NCBI GenBank assembly: GCA_020881915.1
Contig: JAJFPB010000001.1
Span: forward strand, 6,200,001-6,264,000
DNA from: Paramyrothecium sp. XJ0827
Lineage: Eukaryota; Ascomycota; Sordariomycetes; Hypocreales; Stachybotryaceae
Direction: 5' to 3'
Length of the DNA stretch: 64,000 bases
Position 1 is the stretch's first letter; each line of letters begins with the position of its first letter. The position numbers were made by a program, and so were the translations under genes. The notes beneath the pieces were generated by a model. That model ran no database searches. It was not told the DNA's origin and saw only the letters and a list, made by a program, of their open reading frames with translations. Below are positions 29,949-40,222 of this stretch, in pieces.

Positions 29949-32384
29949 CTAACTCCCATGTCTCCGATATGCGTCATGGCTTTGTCTCCTGACTGACTCG
30001 TGTCTGTCCAAATCCCTTTTGCTACACCAAAAGAGAAACTTGGTGCTTCGGTCATAAATTATGTTTCGTCCGCCATCTCCAATCTCATGCCGCCATTCGC
30101 GACGACATCGATCCTCGTTCCACCGCACGACATTGATGCCGTCCCACCAAAGAAATATCACGAACACGAAGAAAGCGAGTTGGGCTGCGAGGCAGCCAAA
30201 GACCACTGGCGAATAGACCTGTTTGGCGAATTGATCGTAGTCATCGCTTGCATTTAACGGAATATAGGCTTCTTGTCCCCAATCGCCCGGGATATATCGA
30301 TGCCACATAAAAGCACTCCAACAATAGCAGTTGTTGAAAATACCGCTAGTGGAAAGAAAGACCATACCCAGGCTGGTGATACCAATCAACGCGTCCTTGA
30401 GCACGATTAGCACCCAGAGGGCTTGACCATTCAGCCCGAAGGGTTGCTTAATGTGCAACCAGGTAGTGCATCCTGCGCTCACGAACCAAGCCAAGCCAAC
30501 CCCGAGAACCCAGACATGTCGACAGCTCCAACCCTCTGGGACAGCGTACCAGATAATGATAAAGGCCCCGACGACACTAATAAGCACTGGGAACAGGGCA
30601 AGCATGAATAATAACCAGTTTGACGTGTAATGAGCGTGAGATTTCGTCGAAACCGATCTGTAACCAATTTTCCACGGACGGTAGGTGTAAATAGCCCCTA
30701 AAGGCTGTAACCAAGAGAAGTAATGATCCCATGAAGTTTCTGGGAGTAGTGGTAGTACATCATCGTCTTCATCAACACGATTTATGTGGTGCTCGATGAC
30801 AACGACAGAACCAGAATCTCTGGGCTTAGGGCTGCCATCCTGCAAACTCCATTCCGGACGGCGAAAAATCGGCGGATGAGACGGTTGAGGTGGCATCAAA
30901 CTCGAAGTCTCCCCGTCAGATCTTCGGGGACTCATGCCGGCACTACTGTCTGCACTGAGACGGGCAGATGGTAGTCTGGTTTCAGGGGACAGGTTCGTGT
31001 CTCGACGATGACGGCCCCTTGGGCTTGGAATGTCTGGTGACAGTCCATCGCGATGATGCCCCTGTGATATTTCCGCTTCTCTTGCCATAGCTGCAGTAAC
31101 CCTGTCCACGAATAGGTGCATGATAGTGAGGCATGTCCGGCGACTTGTGAAGCTCCCTACGGTATTGCTCAACAATGCCAAGGGAACCAGCCACATGAGG
31201 AAAACAGCGCTGCCAATGCGGCCGCCTGGCTTGCTCGTGTTGCCACCACCTACATCATCGTAGAGAGCAGCGGTGACACCGAAGACGTAGATAAATATAG
31301 CCAGTAGCGTGCGGAGGAACTCATTGGTTCGAGCATCAGCTAGCACTCGTGCGCATTGACGCCATTCACTCCACGCGGCTTGACCATCTGTTACAGGATC
31401 ACCTTGACCAATGTGGCCCAGATGATCCAGGATCATATGATAATGCGTCTCAGACGTGATGTTTGCTCCATTGATTTCCTCAAAGCCAGCCAGTACTGTG
31501 GCGACCACGCGAGCTCTATCATGCGGGCTGTCGAATCCATCATCCCCGTCGTCCGTGTCGCTGTCGGAGTCATTATCATGGTCTTCCTGCTGAACGGACG
31601 TCATAGAAGCTGTGCGGATGCCAAGCAATCGCACTATCAAGGACAAGAACCACGACTCTGCAGCAGCTTCCCATTGATTTCGGAACCGCTGATACATCCA
31701 CTGCTGCCCCCAACGCTTCATGCATCGGAGATGCTTGTGTAGACTTCGGAACCAAAGTGTCCATCCCCGCTTCCATCGTCGTAGTAGCTCTTGTTGCCTG
31801 GCGAGATACGAGGACCAGCCTGGTTCTTGACCAGACTGCCTCAAGCACTTGTTTAGACTAATGGAGTACAGGCGGCGCCATACATATATCTTGTGTAAAA
31901 TGCTCCAGAAGCTATCTATCGGATCGCCCATAGCATGTATTACAGTCGTAAAGCGTCGTTTGTCGATGGGACTGAGTTCAATATTGCTTAGGAGAAGAAC
32001 GACCGGAATGATCCACGTTGTCAACCGAGGCACCGCATCCCAGTAGAAAGTCCACCCGCCGCAGAATTCGTTGCATCCTTTTCTCGTCAGGATCATATTA
32101 TCGGATGTATTTGCAAGTCTGCTGTCACCCAGTGGCTTGAAGTATTCCGAGTTTGCAAATTGCCTGACAAAATTGCTGTCCAGCCTCTGCCGGGCACGAA
32201 TCTTGACGACGCATGTCTGTCGATCCCAATGACCTGGGTGTACATCTTCACAAGAGGTCTGGTTTGAGCAGTCCACGCCAGGCTGGAACTGAAATATCGG
32301 GCTGAAATCGGCTGCCGCAACGTTGACTGTGGACACTAGGATTTGAAGAAATCCCGTACACGAAACAGCAGAGTGCAGATGCAT
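29949..32384 (-). CDS. Large multispan membrane protein, unknown
   Basis: Intronless, 811 aa. A signal peptide is likely (residues ~1-25, MHLHSAVSCTGFLQILVSTV). A Cys-containing extracellular segment follows (CSNQTSCEDVHPGHWDRQTC, residues ~39-58). I count about seven hydrophobic helices: one at ~120-137 (WIIPVVLLLSNI), two at ~350-425, and four in the C-terminal third (NWLLFMLALFPVLISVVGAF; VWVLGVGLAWFVSAG; LWVLIVLKDALIGI; FGCLAAQLAFFVFVIFLWW). Between them lies a hydrophilic Ser/Arg/Pro-rich loop (~455-560) and an Asp-rich patch DNDSDSDTDDGDD (~280). No transporter or enzyme signature is visible. It resembles lineage-restricted fungal membrane proteins with a ligand-like N terminus. Function unknown; the gene call is good on length alone. 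Confidence 0.8.
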   Translation of the reverse strand: MHLHSAVSCTGFLQILVSTVNVAAADFSPIFQFQPGVDCSNQTSCEDVHPGHWDRQTCVVKIRARQRLDSNFVRQFANSEYFKPLGDSRLANTSDNMILTRKGCNEFCGGWTFYWDAVPRLTTWIIPVVLLLSNIELSPIDKRRFTTVIHAMGDPIDSFWSILHKIYVWRRLYSISLNKCLRQSGQEPGWSSYLARQQELLRRWKRGWTLWFRSLHKHLRCMKRWGQQWMYQRFRNQWEAAAESWFLSLIVRLLGIRTASMTSVQQEDHDNDSDSDTDDGDDGFDSPHDRARVVATVLAGFEEINGANITSETHYHMILDHLGHIGQGDPVTDGQAAWSEWRQCARVLADARTNEFLRTLLAIFIYVFGVTAALYDDVGGGNTSKPGGRIGSAVFLMWLVPLALLSNTVGSFTSRRTCLTIMHLFVDRVTAAMAREAEISQGHHRDGLSPDIPSPRGRHRRDTNLSPETRLPSARLSADSSAGMSPRRSDGETSSLMPPQPSHPPIFRRPEWSLQDGSPKPRDSGSVVVIEHHINRVDEDDDVLPLLPETSWDHYFSWLQPLGAIYTYRPWKIGYRSVSTKSHAHYTSNWLLFMLALFPVLISVVGAFIIIWYAVPEGWSCRHVWVLGVGLAWFVSAGCTTWLHIKQPFGLNGQALWVLIVLKDALIGITSLGMVFLSTSGIFNNCYCWSAFMWHRYIPGDWGQEAYIPLNASDDYDQFAKQVYSPVVFGCLAAQLAFFVFVIFLWWDGINVVRWNEDRCRREWRHEIGDGGRNIIYDRSTKFLFWCSKRDLDRHESVRRQSHDAYRRHGS

Positions 32385-33129
32385 TCTGGAGTGTAGTGTA
32401 TGATCTCTAAAGATTCAAAAGTTGTGCGTAGCTCTTCTTACAGAGACATTCTGTTGGTCGATCGAATACACGCCCAGGATTATGAGCTTCAACTTACATT
32501 ATCTGCAGCAGCGGCTGCCTCGTTTGTGAAGCAGGCCGCAAAATCCTTTATTTAAATCAGTATTGTTTTCTTGGGCTACTTGTGGTACACCTTTACATAC
32601 CTACGGCCAGTCTGACTAACTATGCCTACCTTGCATGCAGCTTTTAGCCTCGCTGGCGGCGTCACGTACACCAGTCACAATGGAGTATTTGCACACGTGC
32701 ACGATGCTTTGGTTTCTATCTCACTTCAATGACAAATGTGATATGATAGAACAAAGAAGGGCTGAAAGAACTGTACGTGGCTGTGTTAACCATGCTTGTA
32801 GGTTCTAGAACATTGTTTGGAATCACGGTAGCAGAAGGGCTAAGCACAGTTATAATGTAGGGCTATCTGGGCGTCCATGATGTTTCTCCCTAGCCAGTAA
32901 AAATTCTTGTTTATGCATTCAGTTGGGTTCAAATTTCGAGATTGTTGCAGTGTCGTTTGCCTCTGTGCACCACTAGGGTAGACATTTCGTTGCTGCGGCC
33001 TGGAAGTTCCATCACTGTTAGATTGGTCCATCTCCAGACACAGCAAAACATCTCGACACCAGGAGTCAGAATTCTCTCCATAATTTTTAATCAAGCAGTA
33101 ATGAGAGTGGGGAATGCTCTAATATGATT

Positions 33130-33345
33130 TCAGACTGGCATTGCAACCACACGGCTGGCGACCACGCACCACTTGTGAGTCCCGCTCTGAAAGGTCGTCA
33201 TAGATGCTGAGAAGGGGCCTCCAAAAGCTAGGTCATGAGATCTGAACTTCCCGGTCAGTTGAAACGGTTGATTTCCCACATGATCAATCAGACCCTTGCC
33301 CTCTTTTGCTACGAAGATCGCCATACTAGAACCTGTACCTGGCAT
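33130..33345 (-). CDS. Possible small protein (71 aa), weakly supported
   Basis: Open frame from ATG to stop encoding MPGTGSSMAIFVAKEGKGL...VVASRVVAMPV. It has balanced amino-acid composition and no Arg/Cys excess, unlike most spurious frames nearby. No motif, intron or recognised family. It could be a small lineage-specific gene or chance. Confidence 0.2.
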   Translation of the reverse strand: MPGTGSSMAIFVAKEGKGLIDHVGNQPFQLTGKFRSHDLAFGGPFSASMTTFQSGTHKWCVVASRVVAMPV

Positions 33346-33819
33346 AAGCGTGCATTAATGACATCGGCGAAGATCGAGAGCCTAGCCTCTGAAGTCACTT
33401 AAGTTAAGTTACCCCAAGGTGGTTCCAGATCTTTGGGCCACTAAATCCCCGCATTGGATCGGAATGGCATCCCGTTAATGAGTAGGCGTAATCTCAACCC
33501 CCAGGCTCCACTTCGTCAAACTATCCTCGTTCATTTTGCATTCGTAGCGTCATCCTCCTGGTTGCTCGGCCATTGAGATGTTACGAAGAAATTCATTCTT
33601 CTGCTAGGATCCACAGTCTAACTTAACATGGAATGACTGCACAGTGATCACTTATATTGTCCGAGACCGAGAGGCTTCAATGTTTGGCGGCAGGGGAAAA
33701 GTAAAGTCCATGACATAAACACTCGTCACGTACGGCGACCCCAATCAATACTAACATTAATGAGGCAATGTGCGCCTCACATCAAAGCTACTTTTTAGAT
33801 GTTGCGATGATTTTGCGAA

Positions 33820-33825
33820 TATAAG
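33820..33825 (+). promoter_or_regulatory. TATA-like element upstream of the hydrophilin gene
   Basis: TATAAG lies 115 bp before the ATG of the 78-aa hydrophilin gene. The leader between them is CA-rich, as in highly expressed fungal genes. Confidence 0.4.
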
Positions 33826-33939
33826 TTGTGAGCATTTCCCTGGCAAATGATCCAATCCTTGTCGACAACACAATCTCAAAGCCAACAAAGAGACCTCCAC
33901 ACAGATAATCGATTCAAGCACAAAATCAAAACCATCACC

Positions 33940-34237
33940 ATGTCTAACTACAAGCCCAGTGGTACGAATCTAACACAGATAACTCAAATTATTAACTCCA
34001 AGGGCTAACAGAATATGACCAGAGCACGAAGGCCTTCGCGAGGATGGCAAGCCCGACGGACGTGTTGGCACTGGCGAGTTTGCTCACGGCAAGGTTGACC
34101 CCCATGAGGCCGGACGTCAGGGTGGCCAGACCAGTGATAGTAGCACTGGAGGCAGCAAGAGCAGCGGCGACAAGTACAAGCCATCTGAACATGGTGGTCT
34201 TAAGGAAAATGGAAAGCCCGATGGCCGTATGAAGTAA
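33940..34237 (+). CDS. Small hydrophilin with duplicated KPSEHxGL...GKPDGR motif
   Basis: 78 aa, from a 22-nt first exon (33940-33961, MSNYKPS plus one base) and a second exon (34023-34237). The intron has a GTACGA donor and CAG acceptor. Splicing restores a repeat: YKPSEHEGLREDGKPDGRV at the N terminus and YKPSEHGGLKENGKPDGRM at the C terminus, the first copy created only across the junction. Between them is GTGEFAHGKVDPHEAGRQGG and a Ser/Gly linker. The protein is extremely hydrophilic, with one Phe, no Cys and no Trp, typical of fungal conidiation- or stress-induced small proteins. I cannot name the family with certainty. The opposite strand has a 66-codon hydrophobic open frame that is only a shadow. 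The duplicated motif and exact frame restoration make the model strong. Confidence 0.85.
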
Positions 34238-34617
34238 TGGAAGTTAAGCTGTCAAATACAATCGATCTTGTTTGGTCTTCAGAGACAAGACACCATTCTC
34301 ATGTCCTCATCCTATCCACCAAAGCCGGAGTACTGAGTCACAAGTCTAACAGATCTATGTGACTCAATAGCCCTTTCTATCTTCGTTCAAACTTGAATCT
34401 AACATGTGATGGAAGGATTGGCACTATTCCAGTTGCGAAAAATATACCATTTAGAAACTGCGTTGTCCCCAGCACATGCAGAATATTCAAGCAAGTAGCC
34501 TTGATATGAGCAGGGCCTCGTCGAATGTTTAATCACCATGCAAAAATATTTGGCGAGGCAACTGTAAAATGCGGTATTAATGCATGTACTTAGGAGCCCA
34601 TCAACTTCAACTGTGGC
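34238..34617. other. Convergent intergenic region
   Basis: Separates the 3' ends of the hydrophilin gene (plus) and the endonuclease-family gene (minus). Nothing is recognised. Confidence 0.4.
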
Positions 34618-35847
34618 TCATTTCCTTGCGTTGAGTTCTTCTGCCGCACTTCCCGGGCCCTGAGCGGCATCAGTATCTAGCTTTAGTGTGACGTAAGATG
34701 GAAGGTGGTCGCTAGTCGCCCTTTCATTCTCATCATCCAGTATATCTGCGTCAATCAACATCCCTGGCTTCAGCATTATACTTGATGATAGCAGAATAAG
34801 ATCCACCCTGTCGCAAGAAACACCCCACGGGATGCCTGGCGATCGATATGTGTATTTTCTCTCTTGTCCACGAAAATGGCGAAAGGAGTCCACCATTCCT
34901 AACCCGCCAGCCATTGTTGGCTTCATGAACTTGTTTTCGAAATCGCACCTGTTTTCTACATGGGAAGGGCCAAGGCGTATTCCAGGAAAACCATCGATCG
35001 GTCCACGAGCGATGTTTATGTCTCCTGCCACGACGACATCCCAACCTTCTTTCTCCTTTCCAGCAACCATGTCTCGAAGTCGTGAATGGAATTCCCGTTT
35101 GTGACTGTGTCTGGTCCCCACTACAATCCCTGATTTGGGATCCTTATACGGATTGTCCGTGCCGTTAACCGCGTAAACATTGAGAAGCAAGAGCTTTGAC
35201 TTGTGCAATCGCAATGCTAGGACTCTACCCTCAAGGTCCCAGTCGACCGGGGTAGCGCAAGGCTCAGCTGGCAGCTGCTGTTGCGCACCTAGGTCACGAC
35301 GAACCAATGTGCATACTCCATAAACTCTGCCTCCGAAACCTCGAGCATTGAATTTATCCCTTGGAAGGCTGAAGTAAGCCTCGTAAGATGGCTCAATTGA
35401 GTTGACGGGCGCCTTTACGGCTGCTCTGACAGAGTCTTGAGTACCAGTATCTCCTGGCGCTATCTTGACTTCCTGCAAACAGACAACCTGTGGCCAGTGC
35501 CACCTTCGGAGACAATCTCGGAGGTTAGCAGTTGCCCTGACTGCAGTAGTTGAGGCCGAAGAAGCCTTGGATGGCTTGAAAAAAGTTTGAATGGAGCGTT
35601 GCAGGAACGGCTGTATGCCATTCAGGTTCCAAGTGAACACACGAAACTGGTAGTCCTCGAGCGCAGTGATCGGTCTAGTGGGCAGAGTCGGCGCAACTGC
35701 GCCGGCCTCTTCCTTGCGTGGACGTTTCAGGGGAGGAGGCGAGATGCCCCGGGATGTTGATGCAAAGCCTGGCACAGAGCTCTCACGTAGGCGCTTGCCT
35801 GGAAATGAAGATTTCATTGCCACAGACACTGCTCTTTGCCCAAGCAT
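34618..35847 (-). CDS. Exonuclease III / AP-endonuclease-family protein
   Basis: Intronless, 409 aa, endonuclease/exonuclease/phosphatase (EEP) fold. The family cleaves phosphodiester bonds, for example at abasic sites in DNA repair. Catalytic-type motifs appear in order: FTWNLNGIQPF (Asn), VCLQEVKI (Glu, metal binding), RGFGGRVYGVCTLVRRDL, LLLNVYAVNGT, VVAGDINIARGPIDGF (Asp/Asn pair), SCDRVDLILLSS, and the terminal TSDHLPSYVTL (Asp-His). The first ~65 residues are a basic Pro/Ser-rich extension with a likely nuclear signal (PPLKRPRKEE). It lacks the C-terminal zinc finger of fungal Apn2. It is shorter than Apn2, and the loop sequences differ, so I leave the symbol blank. A DNA-damage role is a family inference. 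Confidence 0.88.
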   Translation of the reverse strand: MLGQRAVSVAMKSSFPGKRLRESSVPGFASTSRGISPPPLKRPRKEEAGAVAPTLPTRPITALEDYQFRVFTWNLNGIQPFLQRSIQTFFKPSKASSASTTAVRATANLRDCLRRWHWPQVVCLQEVKIAPGDTGTQDSVRAAVKAPVNSIEPSYEAYFSLPRDKFNARGFGGRVYGVCTLVRRDLGAQQQLPAEPCATPVDWDLEGRVLALRLHKSKLLLLNVYAVNGTDNPYKDPKSGIVVGTRHSHKREFHSRLRDMVAGKEKEGWDVVVAGDINIARGPIDGFPGIRLGPSHVENRCDFENKFMKPTMAGGLGMVDSFRHFRGQERKYTYRSPGIPWGVSCDRVDLILLSSSIMLKPGMLIDADILDDENERATSDHLPSYVTLKLDTDAAQGPGSAAEELNARK

Positions 35848-36736
35848 TAATGCAGCGAATTGGTGTTCGCAATTGGCAACAGCAATCTTGGAGCGACTGG
35901 AAGTTTGTTACTCGTCTGAGTTTGGATCTAGGGTGGCCGGTTGCTCGCGATACCATTACGTCACGATGCGATTTTATCTCAAGCGCCAGATTTCACACCT
36001 TCAAAAGACATCACCAAAAGGTAGGTTTCGCTGTACTGGAATGCCTAATATTTAACTTCAGCAAATAGAGTAAAAATCTAACTACTTAGTTAAAAAGAAT
36101 AAAAAAAAGAATAAAGAAAAGATTTAGTAAATATGTAAGAATCCTTTTGTAGCACTGCGGTAGGTGTAATGGTCATCCATCTACACATTACACATTCATA
36201 ATGCAATATTCAAGGAAGCATAGGGCGCAGGAGATTATTTGTGTGGGTTGGGCATTGATTTCGTGCCTTGGCTCACTCCTCGGATTTGTAGCAATAGTCC
36301 GAGAAGTCCGCGCGGAATTGCGACCTTCCCGGTCGCGATGCATTACGATGGCCACGTAGTATTCGACCAGGGATTCTTGAACAATCTTGGTTAAAACATA
36401 AGAATAAGCGACTTCGGGGTTCGGAGATGCCGGTGAGATGTCCGCCGTAAAGGATGCTGCAAGGTATGAGCCATCCGTCCTACATCTGCCGATGTTACTG
36501 AGGAATTATTGACCGGTCAAGTTCCAGGTTTGCAGCGATGCATGATATCAGATGTAGGAACAAGTAATCGGTTGATCGGAAGCAAATCGAAGTTTGGTCT
36601 TGTAGCTGTTGCGAGCTACAGCTCTCAAGTATTTAAGAAACTATTTTCCGTCTTTCTCTGAGCTGTTGACTCCGGTTCCTCACGTTCCAGATATCAGAAA
36701 TAGTAGGCCCATTACTTATTCAAAAACTGAGACATT
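35848..36736. other. Divergent intergenic region
   Basis: Shared upstream region of the endonuclease-family gene (minus) and the P450 gene (plus). The stretch around 36060-36140 is A-rich and AT-rich. Two plus-strand open frames near 35666-36068 overlap the start of the endonuclease gene and are not coding. Confidence 0.45.
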
Positions 36737-38410
36737 ATGGAGTTGAATGCATCGCGCAAAAGTCTCTTGGTTCCATTCTTATTAGCTACTGGTACAGCTT
36801 TCGCATTCTTGATCTTGGTAATGATCTTCGACTGAACCGTTGGGTTGTGGATTCTGACAATACCCGCTAGCATTTCTTCTCGAAGACGAATGCAGCATTG
36901 CGCAAGATACCTGGCCCATATTACGCTTCATTCACCAATCTTCGTCTCAAATATGCAATAATTACAGGTCGGCGCACAGCCTATATCCATGATCTCCATG
37001 AGAAGTTTGGCCCCGTCGTCCGCATCTCACCAGGTGAGGTCAGCATTGTGGACCCAGAAGCATCCAAGACGATTCATAAAGCTGGTTCTGGATTCGAAAA
37101 GTCCGACTGGTATGAACGCTTCACTGACAAGCCGGTTCCTCAACTCTTCTCCATGACAAACTCCATACAGCATGGCAACCGGAGAAAATTGTTCAGCCGA
37201 GCTTTCTCTAAAAGCGAGATCCGAATGAGATGGGAGCCGATGGTTAAGGATACTGTCGAAGTCGCTTTGGACAAAATTACGCAAGAGTTAGCAGGCGGTA
37301 AAGCGGATATTCTCAAGTGGTGGCTCTTCATGGCCACTGACATAAGTGCTCACCTGATGTTCGGAGAGTCTTTTCGAACTTTAGAGACAGGAGAAGTGAG
37401 TACCAACTCTATCTAATGACTATTACTAAAGCACTTTCTCAGGTCAATGACTACATCCGCATCTTACAGACGGCTGGTAAAGGCACGGCTATCGCGGACG
37501 AGCTTCCTCTTGTCGCGTTTCTGGGCCGTCGCATCCCTTACTCCAGTTTGAAAGACCTTTTTACATCAAATGACTATCTTGCTGTGTTCGGTGAGCGGGC
37601 CATTCAGAACAGCATAGATCGAGGAAAGGATGGCACTAGCATATTCACACAACTTGAAACGACTGACGAGCCAACCCTTGACGAAAAAGGCTCTCGAACG
37701 CTAACTAGTCTTGATTTGAGTGTTGAAGCAGGGAACTTCATACTTGCCGGCACGGATACTACAGCATTTACTCTCACATGCCTCGTTTGGGCTGTTTTAC
37801 GCCAGCCCACTCTGCAGTCTGCCTTGGAGGAGGAGGTGGCAGGGCTCGGTAGCAGCTTCACCGACAGCGAGGTGGAAGCACTACCATTGCTCAACGCTGT
37901 GATTCAAGAGACTTTGAGACTTTACGGTCCGGCCTCAGCTAGTCTTCCAAGAATAGTTCCCAAAAGTGGCGCGGTTTTGGGAGGATATTTCATTCCCGAG
38001 AGTACGACAGTGTCTACACAAGCTTGGACATTGCATCGAAATGGAGATATCTGGCCTCGCCCTGAAAAGTAAGTTGATTGGGCCCTCTAAATTATATGCT
38101 GTTCTCCACGTTCCAGGACCTTCGCAACCTTCAATCACTAATACAAATGATGGCATGCAGGTTTGACCCCTACAGATGGCTCGATGGAGCCGCGGAAGTT
38201 GCATCAAGGAAAGCGTTCATGCCATTTGGAGCAGGTTCTCGGATCTGTATAGGTCTACACCTAGCCGAGATGGAAATGCGGTTCGCTACAGCACTATTCT
38301 TCCGCCGTTGCAGGGGTGCAAAGCTTTCATCGGAATGTGCAACAACACTGGAATTTGAAAACTACTTTCTACAGAAGCCAAAAGGAAAGTATACCATTGT
38401 ACCTTTTTAA
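36737..38410 (+). CDS. Cytochrome P450 monooxygenase
   Basis: 493 aa from four exons: 36737-36817, 36871-37395, 37443-38068 and 38161-38410. The N-terminal anchor helix is SLLVPFLLATGTAFAFLIL. It is followed after intron 1 by the proline hinge RKIPGPYYASF. P450 hallmarks are present: I-helix AGTDTT, K-helix ETLR, PERF-type FDPYRW, and heme-binding FGAGSRICIG with Cys ~440 as thiolate ligand. The protein would sit in the ER membrane and need a P450 reductase. It belongs to the broad fungal group with pisatin-demethylase- and sterigmatocystin-StcS-like members, in which substrates vary widely. Its neighbours are an LPMO and oxidoreductases, not a biosynthetic backbone enzyme. The substrate is unknown. 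Confidence 0.9.
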
Positions 38411-39062
38411 GCTATCTTTCAGAGAAGAGTTACCGGAGCCTAGGAGTAATGCCCAATTCCAGCCAGCTCAGGTCACAAGGTGCCTACCACGAAACAGCAT
38501 TCAGGGGCGTCGCACGATACATGACCAGAGTGTTGTCAATTCATTCATCCTCAAATAATTCTATAGGAGAACCATAAATAAGAAGTTGTGGTAATGTGGT
38601 TTCTTGCCAGATCGAGGGACGGAAGTGCAACGCCGTAGTCATTTGCTGCACACAGATATCACGCATGGAGCTCACATTCCGTACCATTTCCGTCCGCACC
38701 GAAATTTTCGAGTCTTATTGGTTAGTATGATTGTCTCTTACATTTCAGTAATTAAGCCGAAATTAAGGTGGTCATGCCGCAACTCTTGGTAAAAACGTCA
38801 TACTTCCCAGTTGATGCTGATAGGTTGGGAGATGACGAGCTCGGAGAATTGATTCGGCACTACCATTCATGATCTGGGTTAGGGATGCACTTTTCCTATT
38901 TAGAAAAGAAATGACAAAAAGTCAGGTTTGATGCCTTGCATTAATTCGGGAAGGATTTATGGGCGAACACCAGATCACCACACCAGCCAATATATAGACC
39001 AATCTCGCCTTCCTTCAGGCAATTGGTGTTGGGCCTGGGACTTTCACGCCAGGTAAATGAAA
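38411..39062. other. Intergenic region and LPMO promoter
   Basis: 3' flank of the P450 gene and promoter of the AA9 gene. A TATA box is listed separately. No other gene is recognised. Confidence 0.45.
38991..38996 (+). promoter_or_regulatory. TATA box of the AA9 LPMO gene
   Basis: TATATA lies 67-72 bp before the ATG at 39063. A short leader with a clear TATA box is common for inducible secreted-enzyme genes in fungi. Confidence 0.5.
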
Positions 39063-39921
39063 ATGAAGCTTCTCACAGCCTTGATTCTCGCGGCCACTGC
39101 GGCTGACGCGCATTGTACGTATTCGATTTGCAACCGACGCTGCTCTTAGCTAATGCCTCGAAGATACGTTCCCACGCCTCGTGGTCAACGGACAGTCAGA
39201 GCCCTCCGACTGGTATGCAACCCGGATGACAAAGAACGCCCAAAGCAAAGAGGGTGTTTTGAGCCCAAGCAGCTCCGACCTCCGCTGTTACTCAACTCAG
39301 AGGGCCGCGAACGTTTTGACTGTTCCTGCCGGTGCCACTGTCTCGTACATCTCCTCCCAGCAGGTAAGGTCTGGAGGCCCAGCTGCGTATCATGATTCTT
39401 ATATTACTCCTTCAGGTCAACCACCCCGGCCCCACTCAGTATTGGATCGCAAAGGTACCTTCTGGACAAAGTGCTACATCATGGGATGGTAGTGGCGCAG
39501 TGTGGGCTAGGCTGTCAACAACGACCCCAACTGTTGACCAGAACAAGCAACAGCACTGGCCCGGCGAGAGTAAGTACTACATACCGTCAGATGAAGTTGA
39601 GAAGTATCCTGGCTGACAATTGTGAACTTGACAGACCTCTACAGAACCGTTGACGTCAAGATCCCAGCGAGCATTGCCAACGGTGAATATCTTTTGAGGG
39701 TAGAGCAAATCGCGTTGCATATGGCTCAGCAGCCAGGAGGAGCCCAATTTTACCTAGCATGTTCACAGATCAAGATTACAGGAGGTGGAAGTGGCACACC
39801 TAGCCCTCTAGTCTCCCTACCCGGAGCTTACAGCAACAATGATCCAGGCATTGTGGTCGACATTTGGGGTAAACCTCTGGATGGTTACCGTGGGCCAGGT
39901 CCCGCTATCTGGACTGGCTGA
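39063..39921 (+). CDS. AA9 lytic polysaccharide monooxygenase (formerly GH61)
   Basis: Secreted copper enzyme that oxidatively cleaves cellulose or other beta-1,4-glucans. 230 aa from four exons: 39063-39114, 39164-39363, 39416-39569 and 39635-39921. The signal peptide [16 protein letters not shown] ends just before His17, the mature N-terminal histidine of the copper brace. Intron 1 splits the codon after this His and needs an AAG acceptor. The second copper ligand is His87 in NHPGPTQYW; the axial Tyr175 lies in [11 protein letters not shown], with second-sphere His164 and Gln173 also present. No carbohydrate-binding module or long linker is present, so this is a single-domain AA9. The LPMO indicates plant-biomass-degrading capability. 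Regioselectivity cannot be read from sequence. Confidence 0.93.
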
Positions 39922-40222
39922 AGCCTGCTTGATCTAGGATAAGGACGTCATATATGTTGGTTTAACCTTATATGTATCTTTCGAGGAGGGACTAGTTCAT
40001 TAAAGTGTCTTCCTGCGACATGTCACATGAGCATATCCAGCAAAAATCACATTAGACTGCTTCTCTTCGTCCTTGTCAAGATTCTCTAACGCGAGGCGAA
40101 GGCCGATAAAGTTCCTCGGTGGCCACTCTTGTTCAAAGCCTTGAAGTAGTCATGTGTCATATTGTTGTGGGCGGCGCAAAGATTATTAATATTTCTGAAC
40201 TTTTTGTTTATTAGTTAGCAAC
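39922..40222. other. Short intergenic region
   Basis: About 300 bp between the LPMO stop and the HET pseudogene. It may contain the lost N terminus of that pseudogene, but no HET-like translation is readable here. Confidence 0.35.

Larger units (their letters stand above)
32385..33939. other. Long divergent intergenic region
   Basis: About 1.5 kb between the membrane-protein gene (minus) and the hydrophilin gene (plus). It contains one possible small minus-strand gene (33345-33130), listed separately, an AGGGG stress-response-element match at 33692-33696 and a TATA-like TATAAG at 33820-33825. The rest is unassigned. Confidence 0.45.

Noticed and set aside
33992..34192. 66-codon hydrophobic minus-strand frame
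   Set aside because: It overlaps the hydrophilin gene on the opposite strand, where a duplicated motif and exact splice joining give much stronger support.
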